Positions 57,095 to 63,617 of a DNA stretch of 64,000 bases are shown here, piece by piece; positions within the stretch are counted from its first letter, which is position 1, and every line of letters starts with the position of its first letter. The stretch is from positions 1,612,001 to 1,676,000 of the forward strand of contig NZ_CP007213.1 of assembly GCF_001411805.1 (NCBI RefSeq), given 5' to 3'. Source of the DNA: Burkholderia plantarii. GTDB taxonomy: Bacteria; Pseudomonadota; Gammaproteobacteria; Burkholderiales; Burkholderiaceae. The translations under genes were made by a program, and so were the position numbers. The notes under the pieces were generated by a model. The model made no database searches and was not told where the DNA came from. It worked only from the letters and a program-made list of their open reading frames with translations.

Positions 57095-57141
57095 AGGACA
57101 TCCCCGGGTAACTCGGTATGTAGTAGCCAGCCTCTGAGTGA

Positions 57142-57282
57142 TCAGCTACGTACGCCCGGAATTGGCGCCTGCTGAGACCGCAACATATAAGCGGCTTGGC
57201 CGGCAGCGAGCATGATGCTCCATTCGACAGTTTGCGCCTTGAGGGGGACAAGCAGATTGAGGTCCGGCTTGTTGAAGCGCAT
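57142..57282 (-). pseudogene. truncated second NodD-like LysR gene (5' stub)
   Basis: ATG 57282 opens MRFNKPDLNLLVPLKAQTVE, nearly identical to the first 13 residues of the LysR gene at 46512-47447 (MRFNKLDLNLLVALDALL). It then loses all resemblance and ends after 46 codons. Only the first helix of the HTH remains, so it is not functional. Its orientation relative to the regulatory element at 57288 mirrors that at 47.5 kb. Confidence 0.75.
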
Positions 57283-57287
57283 GTCGT

Positions 57288-57335
57288 CAGGGGTTAACCC
57301 AAAGAGTATTCACATAATCGATATCTCGAATGGAT
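57288..57335. promoter_or_regulatory. candidate LysR/nod-box-like element, copy 2
   Basis: CAGGGGTTAACC start and TCGATATC-N3-AATGGAT end, 36/48 identical without gaps to 47504-47551 and in the same orientation. Right after it comes GCAAACAATTTT, which recalls part of the rhizobial nod-box consensus. It precedes the mini-ORF and reductase-EthD gene, which may therefore respond to the same regulator. Confidence 0.65.
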
Positions 57336-57412
57336 GCAAACAATTTTGCGCTTTCCGCCATCCTCCGTAGTCTCACTGCGATCAAACACAAAACGAAATA
57401 CGGAGGCTAGAA

Positions 57413-57469
57413 ATGGATCGCTGCCATGCGAAGGACGAGTTAACGTCTGCTACTTCGGAGGTGCAGTGA
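57413..57469 (+). CDS. 18-residue ORF, probable deletion scar of an upstream gene
   Basis: Has an excellent ribosome-binding site (CGGAGG) and reads MDRCHAKDELTSATSEVQ, then TGA overlapping the ATG of the reductase by one base (TGATG). Reductases of this class usually follow an oxygenase gene with just such coupling. The simplest reading is an internal deletion that fused the first and last codons of that gene; a leader peptide is the alternative. Confidence 0.4.
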   Translation: MDRCHAKDELTSATSEVQ

Positions 57470-59067
57470 TGCTGCAGCAGCGGATGACCCGGGCGCGGAC
57501 CATGCGCGTCGCCTCAAAGACCTCCGAAGCGCTCGACATCTTCTCCTTCGAACTGGTGGACGCTGCTGGCGAACCGCTGCCCGCGTTCTCGGCGGGATCC
57601 CACTTGGACGTGTACACCCCGGCAGGGCCCATTAGGCAGTACTCGCTATGCAACGATCCGCGCGAGTCGAATCGCTACCTGATCGCCGTGTTGAGGGATC
57701 CGGCCTCCCGGGGCGGCTCCGTAGCCATGCACTCTATGGAGGTTGGCCAGACGCTGAAAATCAGCGATCCAAAGAACTATTTCCCGCTTGTCCATGATGC
57801 CCGGTCGAGCATCTTGTTCGCCGGCGGCATCGGTATCACTCCGATTTTGTGCATGGCCGAACATCTGGCCGCCTCAGGTGCCGACTTCATGCTCCACTAC
57901 TGCACCCGATCGGCGGAACGCACCGCGTTTGCGGATCGGATCGCGCGTTCGGCCTTCCGCGAGCGTGTCTTCTTTTATCACGACGACGGTCCTTCGAATC
58001 GCCGGCTCGATGCGCAGGCTGCCGTCGGCAAGTTTGCACTCGGACGCCACCTCTACGTCTGCGGCTCCACCGAATTTATGGAGTGGATACTCGACGCGGC
58101 GCGGGGGCTCGGGTGGCCCGAGAATCACCTACATCGCGAGTACTTCGCGACAGCGCCGACACGCACCGATGAGGATGACACGCTTGGGATATCGAAGGCT
58201 TCGACCGGTCATGTTATCTCTCCGGATAAGAATCAAAGTGTTGTCGCGGAGTTCGCCATGAGCGGGGAGGCGGAGGCGCTCGGTGCCGCTCGCGGCACGT
58301 GCGCTCAGCCAACTACGTCGCCGCATGCCGAGCTGCACCCCGATCTGGCACTGAAGCTGATTATCGTAGGCCGCCGCAGGCCCGGCACCACGCTGGCCGA
58401 CCACCGACGCCACATGCGGCGAGTGCATGGCGAACTGGTAGTGCAGAACATCGCCGCCGATCCCACCAATGCTCCGCGGCGCTATGTTCAAAACCCGGTG
58501 TTTGACGGCACGTTTCGCGCCACCGACACGGGTGCGGCGGACCCGTTCGCGCTGAATCGCGACTTCGTCACCCAGATCTGGTTTCCGGACATGGCGTCGC
58601 TGATGCGCGCACGTCAGTCCGCGTTTTATATGGAGAAGGTCAAGCACGACGAGGACAACTTTGTCGACCAAGCCAGCGTCGTCTTCATGCCGGTTCGTGA
58701 ACGCGTGATTGCAGGCGCCGCCGCGCCGGCCACCCAGCACGTCAAACTATTTGGTTTCCTGCAGCGCTCGCCCGGTGCAACGCCCGAAGACTTCCGCCGT
58801 GCCTGGGACACCGCGCCCTGGGCCGTGGCTGGCTACACCGGTGTTCTGCGGTACACGCAGAACGACACGCTGCCGACCCCGACAGGGCTGCCGCTGGTCG
58901 ACGGGATCGACGAGTTCTGGTTCGACGACGAAGCCGACGCGCGCATCTTCCTCGCATGCTGGCAGGCGTGGGTGTCCGAGGCGCTCGTGTGCCCCGGGCT
59001 CGCACCTAAAGGCCGCCATTTCGTGCTGCTCGTGCACGAGGACGTTATCCACGCCGGCCCGCGCTGA
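57469..59067 (+). CDS. flavin reductase (PDR/VanB type) fused to two EthD-like domains
   Basis: 532 residues. Residues 1-226 are a phthalate dioxygenase reductase-like module: flavin motif RQYSL at 56-60, NAD motif LFAGGIGITPIL at 116-127, and YVCGSTEFM near 196-204. Residues 238-279 look like the start of the usual plant-type [2Fe-2S] domain (ASTGHVISPDKNQSVV), but only one Cys (278, in RGTCAQ) is left, so no cluster can form there. From about 295 follow two EthD-type dimeric barrels: KLIIVGRRRPGTTLADHRRH to about 405, and KLFGFLQRSPGATPEDFRRA to the end. GGAGG precedes the ATG. Function of the chimera unknown; intact frame. Confidence 0.82.
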   Translation: MLQQRMTRARTMRVASKTSEALDIFSFELVDAAGEPLPAFSAGSHLDVYTPAGPIRQYSLCNDPRESNRYLIAVLRDPASRGGSVAMHSMEVGQTLKISDPKNYFPLVHDARSSILFAGGIGITPILCMAEHLAASGADFMLHYCTRSAERTAFADRIARSAFRERVFFYHDDGPSNRRLDAQAAVGKFALGRHLYVCGSTEFMEWILDAARGLGWPENHLHREYFATAPTRTDEDDTLGISKASTGHVISPDKNQSVVAEFAMSGEAEALGAARGTCAQPTTSPHAELHPDLALKLIIVGRRRPGTTLADHRRHMRRVHGELVVQNIAADPTNAPRRYVQNPVFDGTFRATDTGAADPFALNRDFVTQIWFPDMASLMRARQSAFYMEKVKHDEDNFVDQASVVFMPVRERVIAGAAAPATQHVKLFGFLQRSPGATPEDFRRAWDTAPWAVAGYTGVLRYTQNDTLPTPTGLPLVDGIDEFWFDDEADARIFLACWQAWVSEALVCPGLAPKGRHFVLLVHEDVIHAGPR

Positions 59068-59099
59068 CATCTTCCGTTTCTTCTGGGCAAATATCCGCC

Positions 59100-59141
59100 G
59101 TGAACATCGTCGGACTCGACGACCTCGCGGTCTGCGGCTAG
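59100..59141 (+). pseudogene. remnant of extradiol dioxygenase start
   Basis: GTG-initiated VNIVGLDDLAVCG followed by TAG. Compare the start of the dioxygenase at 49950, MNIIGPDTLVFGV. The position after an aromatic-catabolic gene and the matching start suggest a decayed paralogue. The match is short. Confidence 0.4.
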
Positions 59142-59576
59142 TTTCGGGGTAAGCGATTGATCACGGCCCTCTTGAGAGGGTGACGAAAGGCGGCAAGGAT
59201 AGCGCCCGCGAAATATTGCGGGCACGATAGTGGACAGAACTGACAACGTTCTTGGGGCGGAACGAAACGGACGAATTTTTCCGACGAGTACTCTCGGGCA
59301 ATTGTGGAGATGACATTGACGCCCGGGGCGTCGACCTCACCGATTGATCGCGAGAACGGCCTTTATGCCAGATGTCGAAAGATAGGTATTCCGATGCGCA
59401 TGGACCCCGTTCGAGCCGTACTGCGTGAGCTGATCAAGATTGGCCCAGCGGACGATGCTCGCTAGCGGGAGGCAAGTCGACATGGTGTGGTTGCCGGAGG
59501 TCAGTGCCGCGCCCGTCAGCAGCATCTTAAGTTGGGCGCTGGCTCTCGATCACCGCTGCCAACCTCCGCGCCATCG

Positions 59577-59645
59577 CCTGACGTTGCAGTTGTGCGCGAC
59601 GGGCTCTATTCGGCCATCAAAGGCCGTTGGGCGAAGTTGCCCGGG
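59577..59645 (+). pseudogene. remnant of FAD monooxygenase (DG motif region)
   Basis: Reads PDVAVVRDGLYSAIKGRWAK; the intact monooxygenase at 51324 has YDLVVGADGLYSKVRAAAF. Shared DGLYS with the same surroundings points to a decayed copy, but only about 20 residues are recognisable. Confidence 0.4.
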
Positions 59646-59802
59646 TGTCTGCTCGCAGATTGTCAAAAGACGACGGATGAAGCCTGATCAGCGCGTTTTC
59701 CTAGGTGCGACGGTCGGCTGTCCGCAGTATATTTTGCGAAGCAAGCCCTGCGCGCAATACTGAAGCGCACGGAGGAAACTTGGTGCGCATCGTACACATT
59801 TG

Positions 59803-60825
59803 CTAATACAACGAGTAGCGGGAATAGGTCTCGATAGGAATGATTGCCTGAGCGGGAACTCCTCCCCCTGCGCGTGCCGTTCTCAAATGTTCAACCGCAG
59901 TGCGAAGCAGGAGCCGAAGATCCTGTGTGAGCAAATAGTCGATGGTATCGGAACGCAACAGCGGCTCGGTTATTCGGTTCACTTCGTGCGTGATATAAAC
60001 CGTCCGGCCCACGAGATCGCGTTCACGCAGCGCCGCTGCCAATCCTTCATTGCCGCCCGCCACGTTGTAGATGGCGTCGAGCTTGCCGTGTCCCTGTAGA
60101 AAGCGCTTGGTCGCCTCATAGGTCGCAGCGCCGGAATCTGCACCTTTGATCACCTCCACGAGATTCACGTTCGGGAACCGTTGTCTTAGCAACGAACGGA
60201 AGCCAATCTCGCGGTCCTCGTGGCACGTATAGGAGAACGTGGCGACGACCACTGCGACGTCGGGTGCGGCGTGCGCCTGCAGATGCCGTCCAATGAGGAA
60301 CGCCGCGGACTGACCCGCCGCGCGATTGTTGACGCCTACGTAGGTGTGGCGGGCGTCAGCATCAACGTCGGTGATCAGCGTCACGACCGGTTTGCCGGCA
60401 GCCATGCATCCGCGCAGTGCCGCAGTTGTTGCAGCCGTATTCGTGCAGATGATCGCGATACCGTCTGTCTCATCGGCAGCTCTGTGCACCCTCGCGGCGA
60501 CTTCGTCGTCAGGCGCTCCCACGCAACTCTCGACCTCCAGGCGCACGTCCGAGGCCGCGAATTCCGCTTCGAGTCCAGCCGCGCTGCGCGCCAATTCCTC
60601 CGTGAACGCGTCGCCCGCCTGGGGTAGCAACCTGAACACATAGCTGCGCTGTCCCACCGGAGTGACCGGGTGCACTGGTGGTTTGGAATCCAATTGCCTC
60701 AGCGCGGCATCGACAGCACTGCGCGTGCGTGGATGCACGCCGGGCCGGTTGTTCAGCGCGCGATCGATTGTCGCCCGGCTGAGCTGCGTTATTTCCATCA
60801 GTTGTTTCAGTGTCGGCTTACCCAT
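59803..60825 (-). CDS. LacI-family transcriptional regulator
   Basis: 340 residues. HTH and hinge at 4-60: PTLKQLMEITQLSRATIDRA, then NNRPGVHPRTR, followed by a type I periplasmic-binding-like ligand domain (GIAIICTNTAATTAALRG, DAIYNVAGGNEG). The ligand is probably a sugar or cyclitol. ATG 60825 is chosen; upstream in-frame codons add 17 unrelated residues. Divergent from the oxygenase operon, with three dyads in the shared region. Confidence 0.9.
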   Translation of the reverse strand: MGKPTLKQLMEITQLSRATIDRALNNRPGVHPRTRSAVDAALRQLDSKPPVHPVTPVGQRSYVFRLLPQAGDAFTEELARSAAGLEAEFAASDVRLEVESCVGAPDDEVAARVHRAADETDGIAIICTNTAATTAALRGCMAAGKPVVTLITDVDADARHTYVGVNNRAAGQSAAFLIGRHLQAHAAPDVAVVVATFSYTCHEDREIGFRSLLRQRFPNVNLVEVIKGADSGAATYEATKRFLQGHGKLDAIYNVAGGNEGLAAALRERDLVGRTVYITHEVNRITEPLLRSDTIDYLLTQDLRLLLRTAVEHLRTARAGGGVPAQAIIPIETYSRYSLY

Positions 60826-60879
60826 TGTCGCGCGGTCCTGGTTGTCGCAGCGCGGCATAGCCCGCGCACGCATCATTTT

Positions 60880-60895
60880 GCCTCAAAAATGAGGC
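60880..60895. promoter_or_regulatory. LacI-type operator candidate O1
   Basis: GCCTCA-AAAA-TGAGGC, a perfect 6-bp dyad 55 bases upstream of the LacI start codon, placed for autoregulation. Its arms match those of the two dyads further right. Confidence 0.6.
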
Positions 60896-60962
60896 TATTG
60901 AGGCTGCTGCCCTGTTTGGTGCCCCGCATAGGCCGACACGCGGATTGTGGAATACCCTATAT

Positions 60963-60977
60963 GGCTCATAATGAGGC
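60963..60977. promoter_or_regulatory. LacI-type operator candidate O2
   Basis: GGCTCA-TAA-TGAGGC, containing the perfect palindrome CTCATAATGAG. It lies just upstream of the -35 box of the oxygenase operon, about 85 bases from O1. Confidence 0.6.
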
Positions 60978-60987
60978 ATATTATGGT

Positions 60988-61016
60988 TTGACCGTAGCTC
61001 ATAAAGAGCCTTAAAT
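60988..61016 (+). promoter_or_regulatory. promoter of the oxygenase operon with operator O3 in its spacer
   Basis: -35 TTGACC (60988-60993), 17-bp spacer, -10 TTAAAT (61011-61016). The spacer carries AGCTCATAAAGAGCC (60996-61010), whose reverse complement GGCTCT-TTA-TGAGCT matches the layout of O2. A repressor bound here would block RNA polymerase directly. Confidence 0.6.
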
Positions 61017-61079
61017 GCACTCACGGATGATCAACGGATCATCTCATGACGACGGTCAACATCGGGAAGGGGGCGATTC

Positions 61080-62141
61080 ATGTCCAACCAGCAAGACAGC
61101 AGACAAACGATCACCATGGACGACTGGTATAAATGCCGACTCGACAGGAAGGTGCTCAAAGAGGTCACACGGCGTAACGACACCGCCGCGTTGCTGCACT
61201 TTGGCGGTTTCATCGCGTTGGTCACGGCAAGCGGAGCGTGCGCGTGGCTGTCGCTCGATACTCTCTGGTGCGTACCGGCGTTCTTCCTTTACGGAACGCT
61301 CTATGCCTTCGCGGAGGCGATGGAGCACGAGTTGCGTCATCGCACGCCCTTCAAAAGCGAATGGCTGAACGAATCGGTGCACTGGCTGATCTGCTTTATG
61401 ACGTGGCGCGAACAGATCTACAGCCGCTGGTCACATGCGCAGCATCATACGTACACGCACCTGACAGCAACCATCCCATCCGACGTTGAGCTCGCCGTCA
61501 TGCGGCCGCCGAACTACCTGAAGCTCGCCACCGATTTTCTGCGCGTTTCGCACGGCATTCATCATCTTGGCAATATCGTGCTGCACAGCTTCGGCATCGT
61601 GTCGAAAAGCGCGAGAGCCGTCGTGCCGGTCACCGAATATCGTGCGATGTGCCGCAATTCACGCGTGATTCTGCTGCTCTACATTGGCGTGGCCGGTTGG
61701 GCACTTGCCGTCCATAGCTGGCTGCCCGTGGTGTTCCTCCTATTGCCGCGCGCCTATGGCGCATGGCTGCATGAATTGCTGGCGATTACCCAGCACACGG
61801 GGCTGCGTGAAAACGAACTAGATCATCGCTTCTCGACACGAACGATCAAGCTCAACCCGGTGCTTCAATTCCTTTACTGGAATATGAACTATCACGTCGA
61901 GCATCACATGTTTCCCAACGTGCCGTTCCATGCGTTGCCGAAGCTGCGTGAGGCGATCCAAGCGGACCTACCGCCTGCCTATAACGGCCTTTTTAGCGCG
62001 TGGGGCGAAATCCTCCACGTGTTCAGAATGCAGCGGCGCGATCCTGACTTTATGGTGACCCCGCTCGTACCCGGCAAGCTGCCCGTGGCGGCCGCGGGCC
62101 AAACTACTGATACGACGCTTGGCGCGGTTGAGACCCGCTGA
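61080..62141 (+). CDS. mocD: MocD-like membrane di-iron oxygenase (fatty acid desaturase fold)
   Basis: 353 residues. Three histidine boxes of the desaturase/hydroxylase superfamily are present: His83-ELR-His87, His119-AQ-HisHis (SHAQHHTYTH), and His272-VE-HisHis (YHVEHHMFPN), with an extra His in ITQHTG. Two pairs of membrane helices (about 40-80 and 195-235). With a MocE-type ferredoxin immediately downstream and a ferredoxin reductase two genes on, this fits MocD of rhizobial rhizopine catabolism, an oxygenase thought to demethylate 3-O-methyl-scyllo-inosamine. The true substrate here could be another O-methyl cyclitol. AAGGGGG precedes the ATG. Confidence 0.82.
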   Translation: MSNQQDSRQTITMDDWYKCRLDRKVLKEVTRRNDTAALLHFGGFIALVTASGACAWLSLDTLWCVPAFFLYGTLYAFAEAMEHELRHRTPFKSEWLNESVHWLICFMTWREQIYSRWSHAQHHTYTHLTATIPSDVELAVMRPPNYLKLATDFLRVSHGIHHLGNIVLHSFGIVSKSARAVVPVTEYRAMCRNSRVILLLYIGVAGWALAVHSWLPVVFLLLPRAYGAWLHELLAITQHTGLRENELDHRFSTRTIKLNPVLQFLYWNMNYHVEHHMFPNVPFHALPKLREAIQADLPPAYNGLFSAWGEILHVFRMQRRDPDFMVTPLVPGKLPVAAAGQTTDTTLGAVETR

Positions 62142-62158
62142 GCCCCGGAGACACGTTA

Positions 62159-62482
62159 ATGAACATCCTGCAATGGCATTTCGTCTGCGCATGCGATGAC
62201 ATCGAGGAAGAAGATGTCATTGAGTTTAGTCACGACGATAAGCTGTATGCGATCTATCACACGCCGACTGGCTTTTACGCATCGGCAGGCCTGTGCACCC
62301 ACGAGACGGCGCGCCTCACTGAGGGACTCGTGTTTGGCGACATTATCGAATGTCCGATGCACATGGGACGCTTTCATATTCCGACAGGCACGGCGAAAGG
62401 TGCTCCCGTCTGCATCAATCTCGCCATTCATCCCGTAAAAATTGAGGACAACAAGGTTTTCATCGGATTGCCAACGGATTGA
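62159..62482 (+). CDS. mocE: MocE-family Rieske [2Fe-2S] ferredoxin
   Basis: 107 residues. Cluster ligands Cys46-Thr-His48 and Cys65-Pro-Met-His68 are in place, within segments typical of MocE: DDIEEEDVIEF, GLCTHE, IIECPMHMGRF and TAKGAPVCINL. It passes electrons from the reductase to the di-iron oxygenase. GGAGA before the ATG, 17 bases after the oxygenase stop. Confidence 0.9.
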   Translation: MNILQWHFVCACDDIEEEDVIEFSHDDKLYAIYHTPTGFYASAGLCTHETARLTEGLVFGDIIECPMHMGRFHIPTGTAKGAPVCINLAIHPVKIEDNKVFIGLPTD

Positions 62483-62564
62483 CTGCGGCAACTTGCGGTC
62501 GAGGCATGGCGCGAATGGCCGATGTCTCCCCATCCGCAAACAGACCATAAACAAGGAGACACGT

Positions 62565-63599
62565 ATGAAGCATGCTATTGGAAAAGTGCTTGGCATTAGC
62601 GTCATTGTGCTGAGTATGGCGCTATGCACGGGGGCTTGTGCGGACCCGGTTGCCCATTTCGATTTCATCACGCACGCGCCGGATTCCGATGCGTGGTGGA
62701 ACACCGTCAAGAACGGCATCACGCAAGCCGATCAGGATTTCAACGTCCGGACCGACTATCGCAATCCACCAAACGGTGACATCGCGGACATGGTTCAACT
62801 GGTCAATCAAGCGGCAGCACGCAACTATGACGGCGTGGTGCTGACGATTGCCGACTACGATCTGCTGAAAGGAGCCGTCTCGAAGCTGAAGGATAAAAAC
62901 ATCCCTTTCATAACGGCCAATACCGGTACGGAGCAGCAGAGCGCCGAGCTCGGGGCGCTCATGCACGTGGGCCAGCCGGAGTACCTAGCTGGCAAAGAGG
63001 CCGGACTGCGTGCGAAAGCCGCCGGTATCAAGACGTTTGTCTGTGTGAATCACTATGCCACCAATCCGCTCTCATTCGAGCGGTGTCGTGGGTTTGGTGA
63101 AGCCATTGGTGCAGCCTCGAAGGCGTCGTCGCTCGATGTCGGCATGGATCCGACCGGCATCGAATCGAAGGTGAGCGCATATTTACGGACCCACCCGGAT
63201 ACGCAAGCCGTGTTGGCGCTAGGGCCAACTTCCGCGGACCCGACCATTCGCGCCGTGACCAAGCTGGGGCTTGCCCGGAAGATCTGGTTTGCCACCTTCG
63301 ATATCGATCCTGACGTGGCCAAGGCAATCAAGGACGGCACCATCAAGTTCTGTACCGACCAGCAGCCGTATTTGCAGGGATACATTCCGATCGCCATGCT
63401 CGCAATCATGCACAAGAACCACAACACGGATGTGATCGCGGCTCGCGCGGAACTTGAGAAGAACCCGAGCTTCATCAAGCGTCTTCAAGACTATGGTCTG
63501 AAGCCGGTCTACGGGGCGCGCAACATCAGCTCGGGACCGGGCTTTATTACGCCGCAGAACATTGATCAGGTCTCGGCGCTGGCCGGCCGCTACCGCTAA
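62565..63599 (+). CDS. periplasmic sugar/cyclitol-binding protein (MocB-like position)
   Basis: 344 residues. Signal peptide MKHAIGKVLGISVIVLSMAL with cleavage after GACA, then a type I periplasmic binding fold (Peripla_BP_4): HFDFITHAPDSDAWWNTVKN, YDGVVLTIADYDLLKGAVSK and FDIDPDVAKAI. ABC importers of sugars and inositol use such proteins; MocB is the rhizopine-binding one. The other transporter genes would lie beyond the window or elsewhere. AAGGAGA precedes ATG 62565. Confidence 0.88.
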   Translation: MKHAIGKVLGISVIVLSMALCTGACADPVAHFDFITHAPDSDAWWNTVKNGITQADQDFNVRTDYRNPPNGDIADMVQLVNQAAARNYDGVVLTIADYDLLKGAVSKLKDKNIPFITANTGTEQQSAELGALMHVGQPEYLAGKEAGLRAKAAGIKTFVCVNHYATNPLSFERCRGFGEAIGAASKASSLDVGMDPTGIESKVSAYLRTHPDTQAVLALGPTSADPTIRAVTKLGLARKIWFATFDIDPDVAKAIKDGTIKFCTDQQPYLQGYIPIAMLAIMHKNHNTDVIAARAELEKNPSFIKRLQDYGLKPVYGARNISSGPGFITPQNIDQVSALAGRYR

Positions 63600-63617
63600 G
63601 CGCAAGAGGAGCCACCG

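Larger units (their letters stand above)
59068..59802. other. 735-bp degenerate region with catabolic gene remnants
   Basis: No intact gene. Two short stretches resemble the operon at 50-52 kb and are listed separately. A 62-codon minus-strand frame (59337-59525) reads protein-like (LTSGNHTMSTCLPLASIVRW) and might be the 3' end of another lost gene, but I cannot name a family. The left end has CCCTCTTGAGAGGG, a short dyad at 59168-59181. Confidence 0.5.

Noticed and set aside
59337..59525. 62-codon minus-strand frame as a gene
   Set aside because: Reads somewhat protein-like but has no ribosome-binding site and no identifiable family; kept only as a possible remnant.
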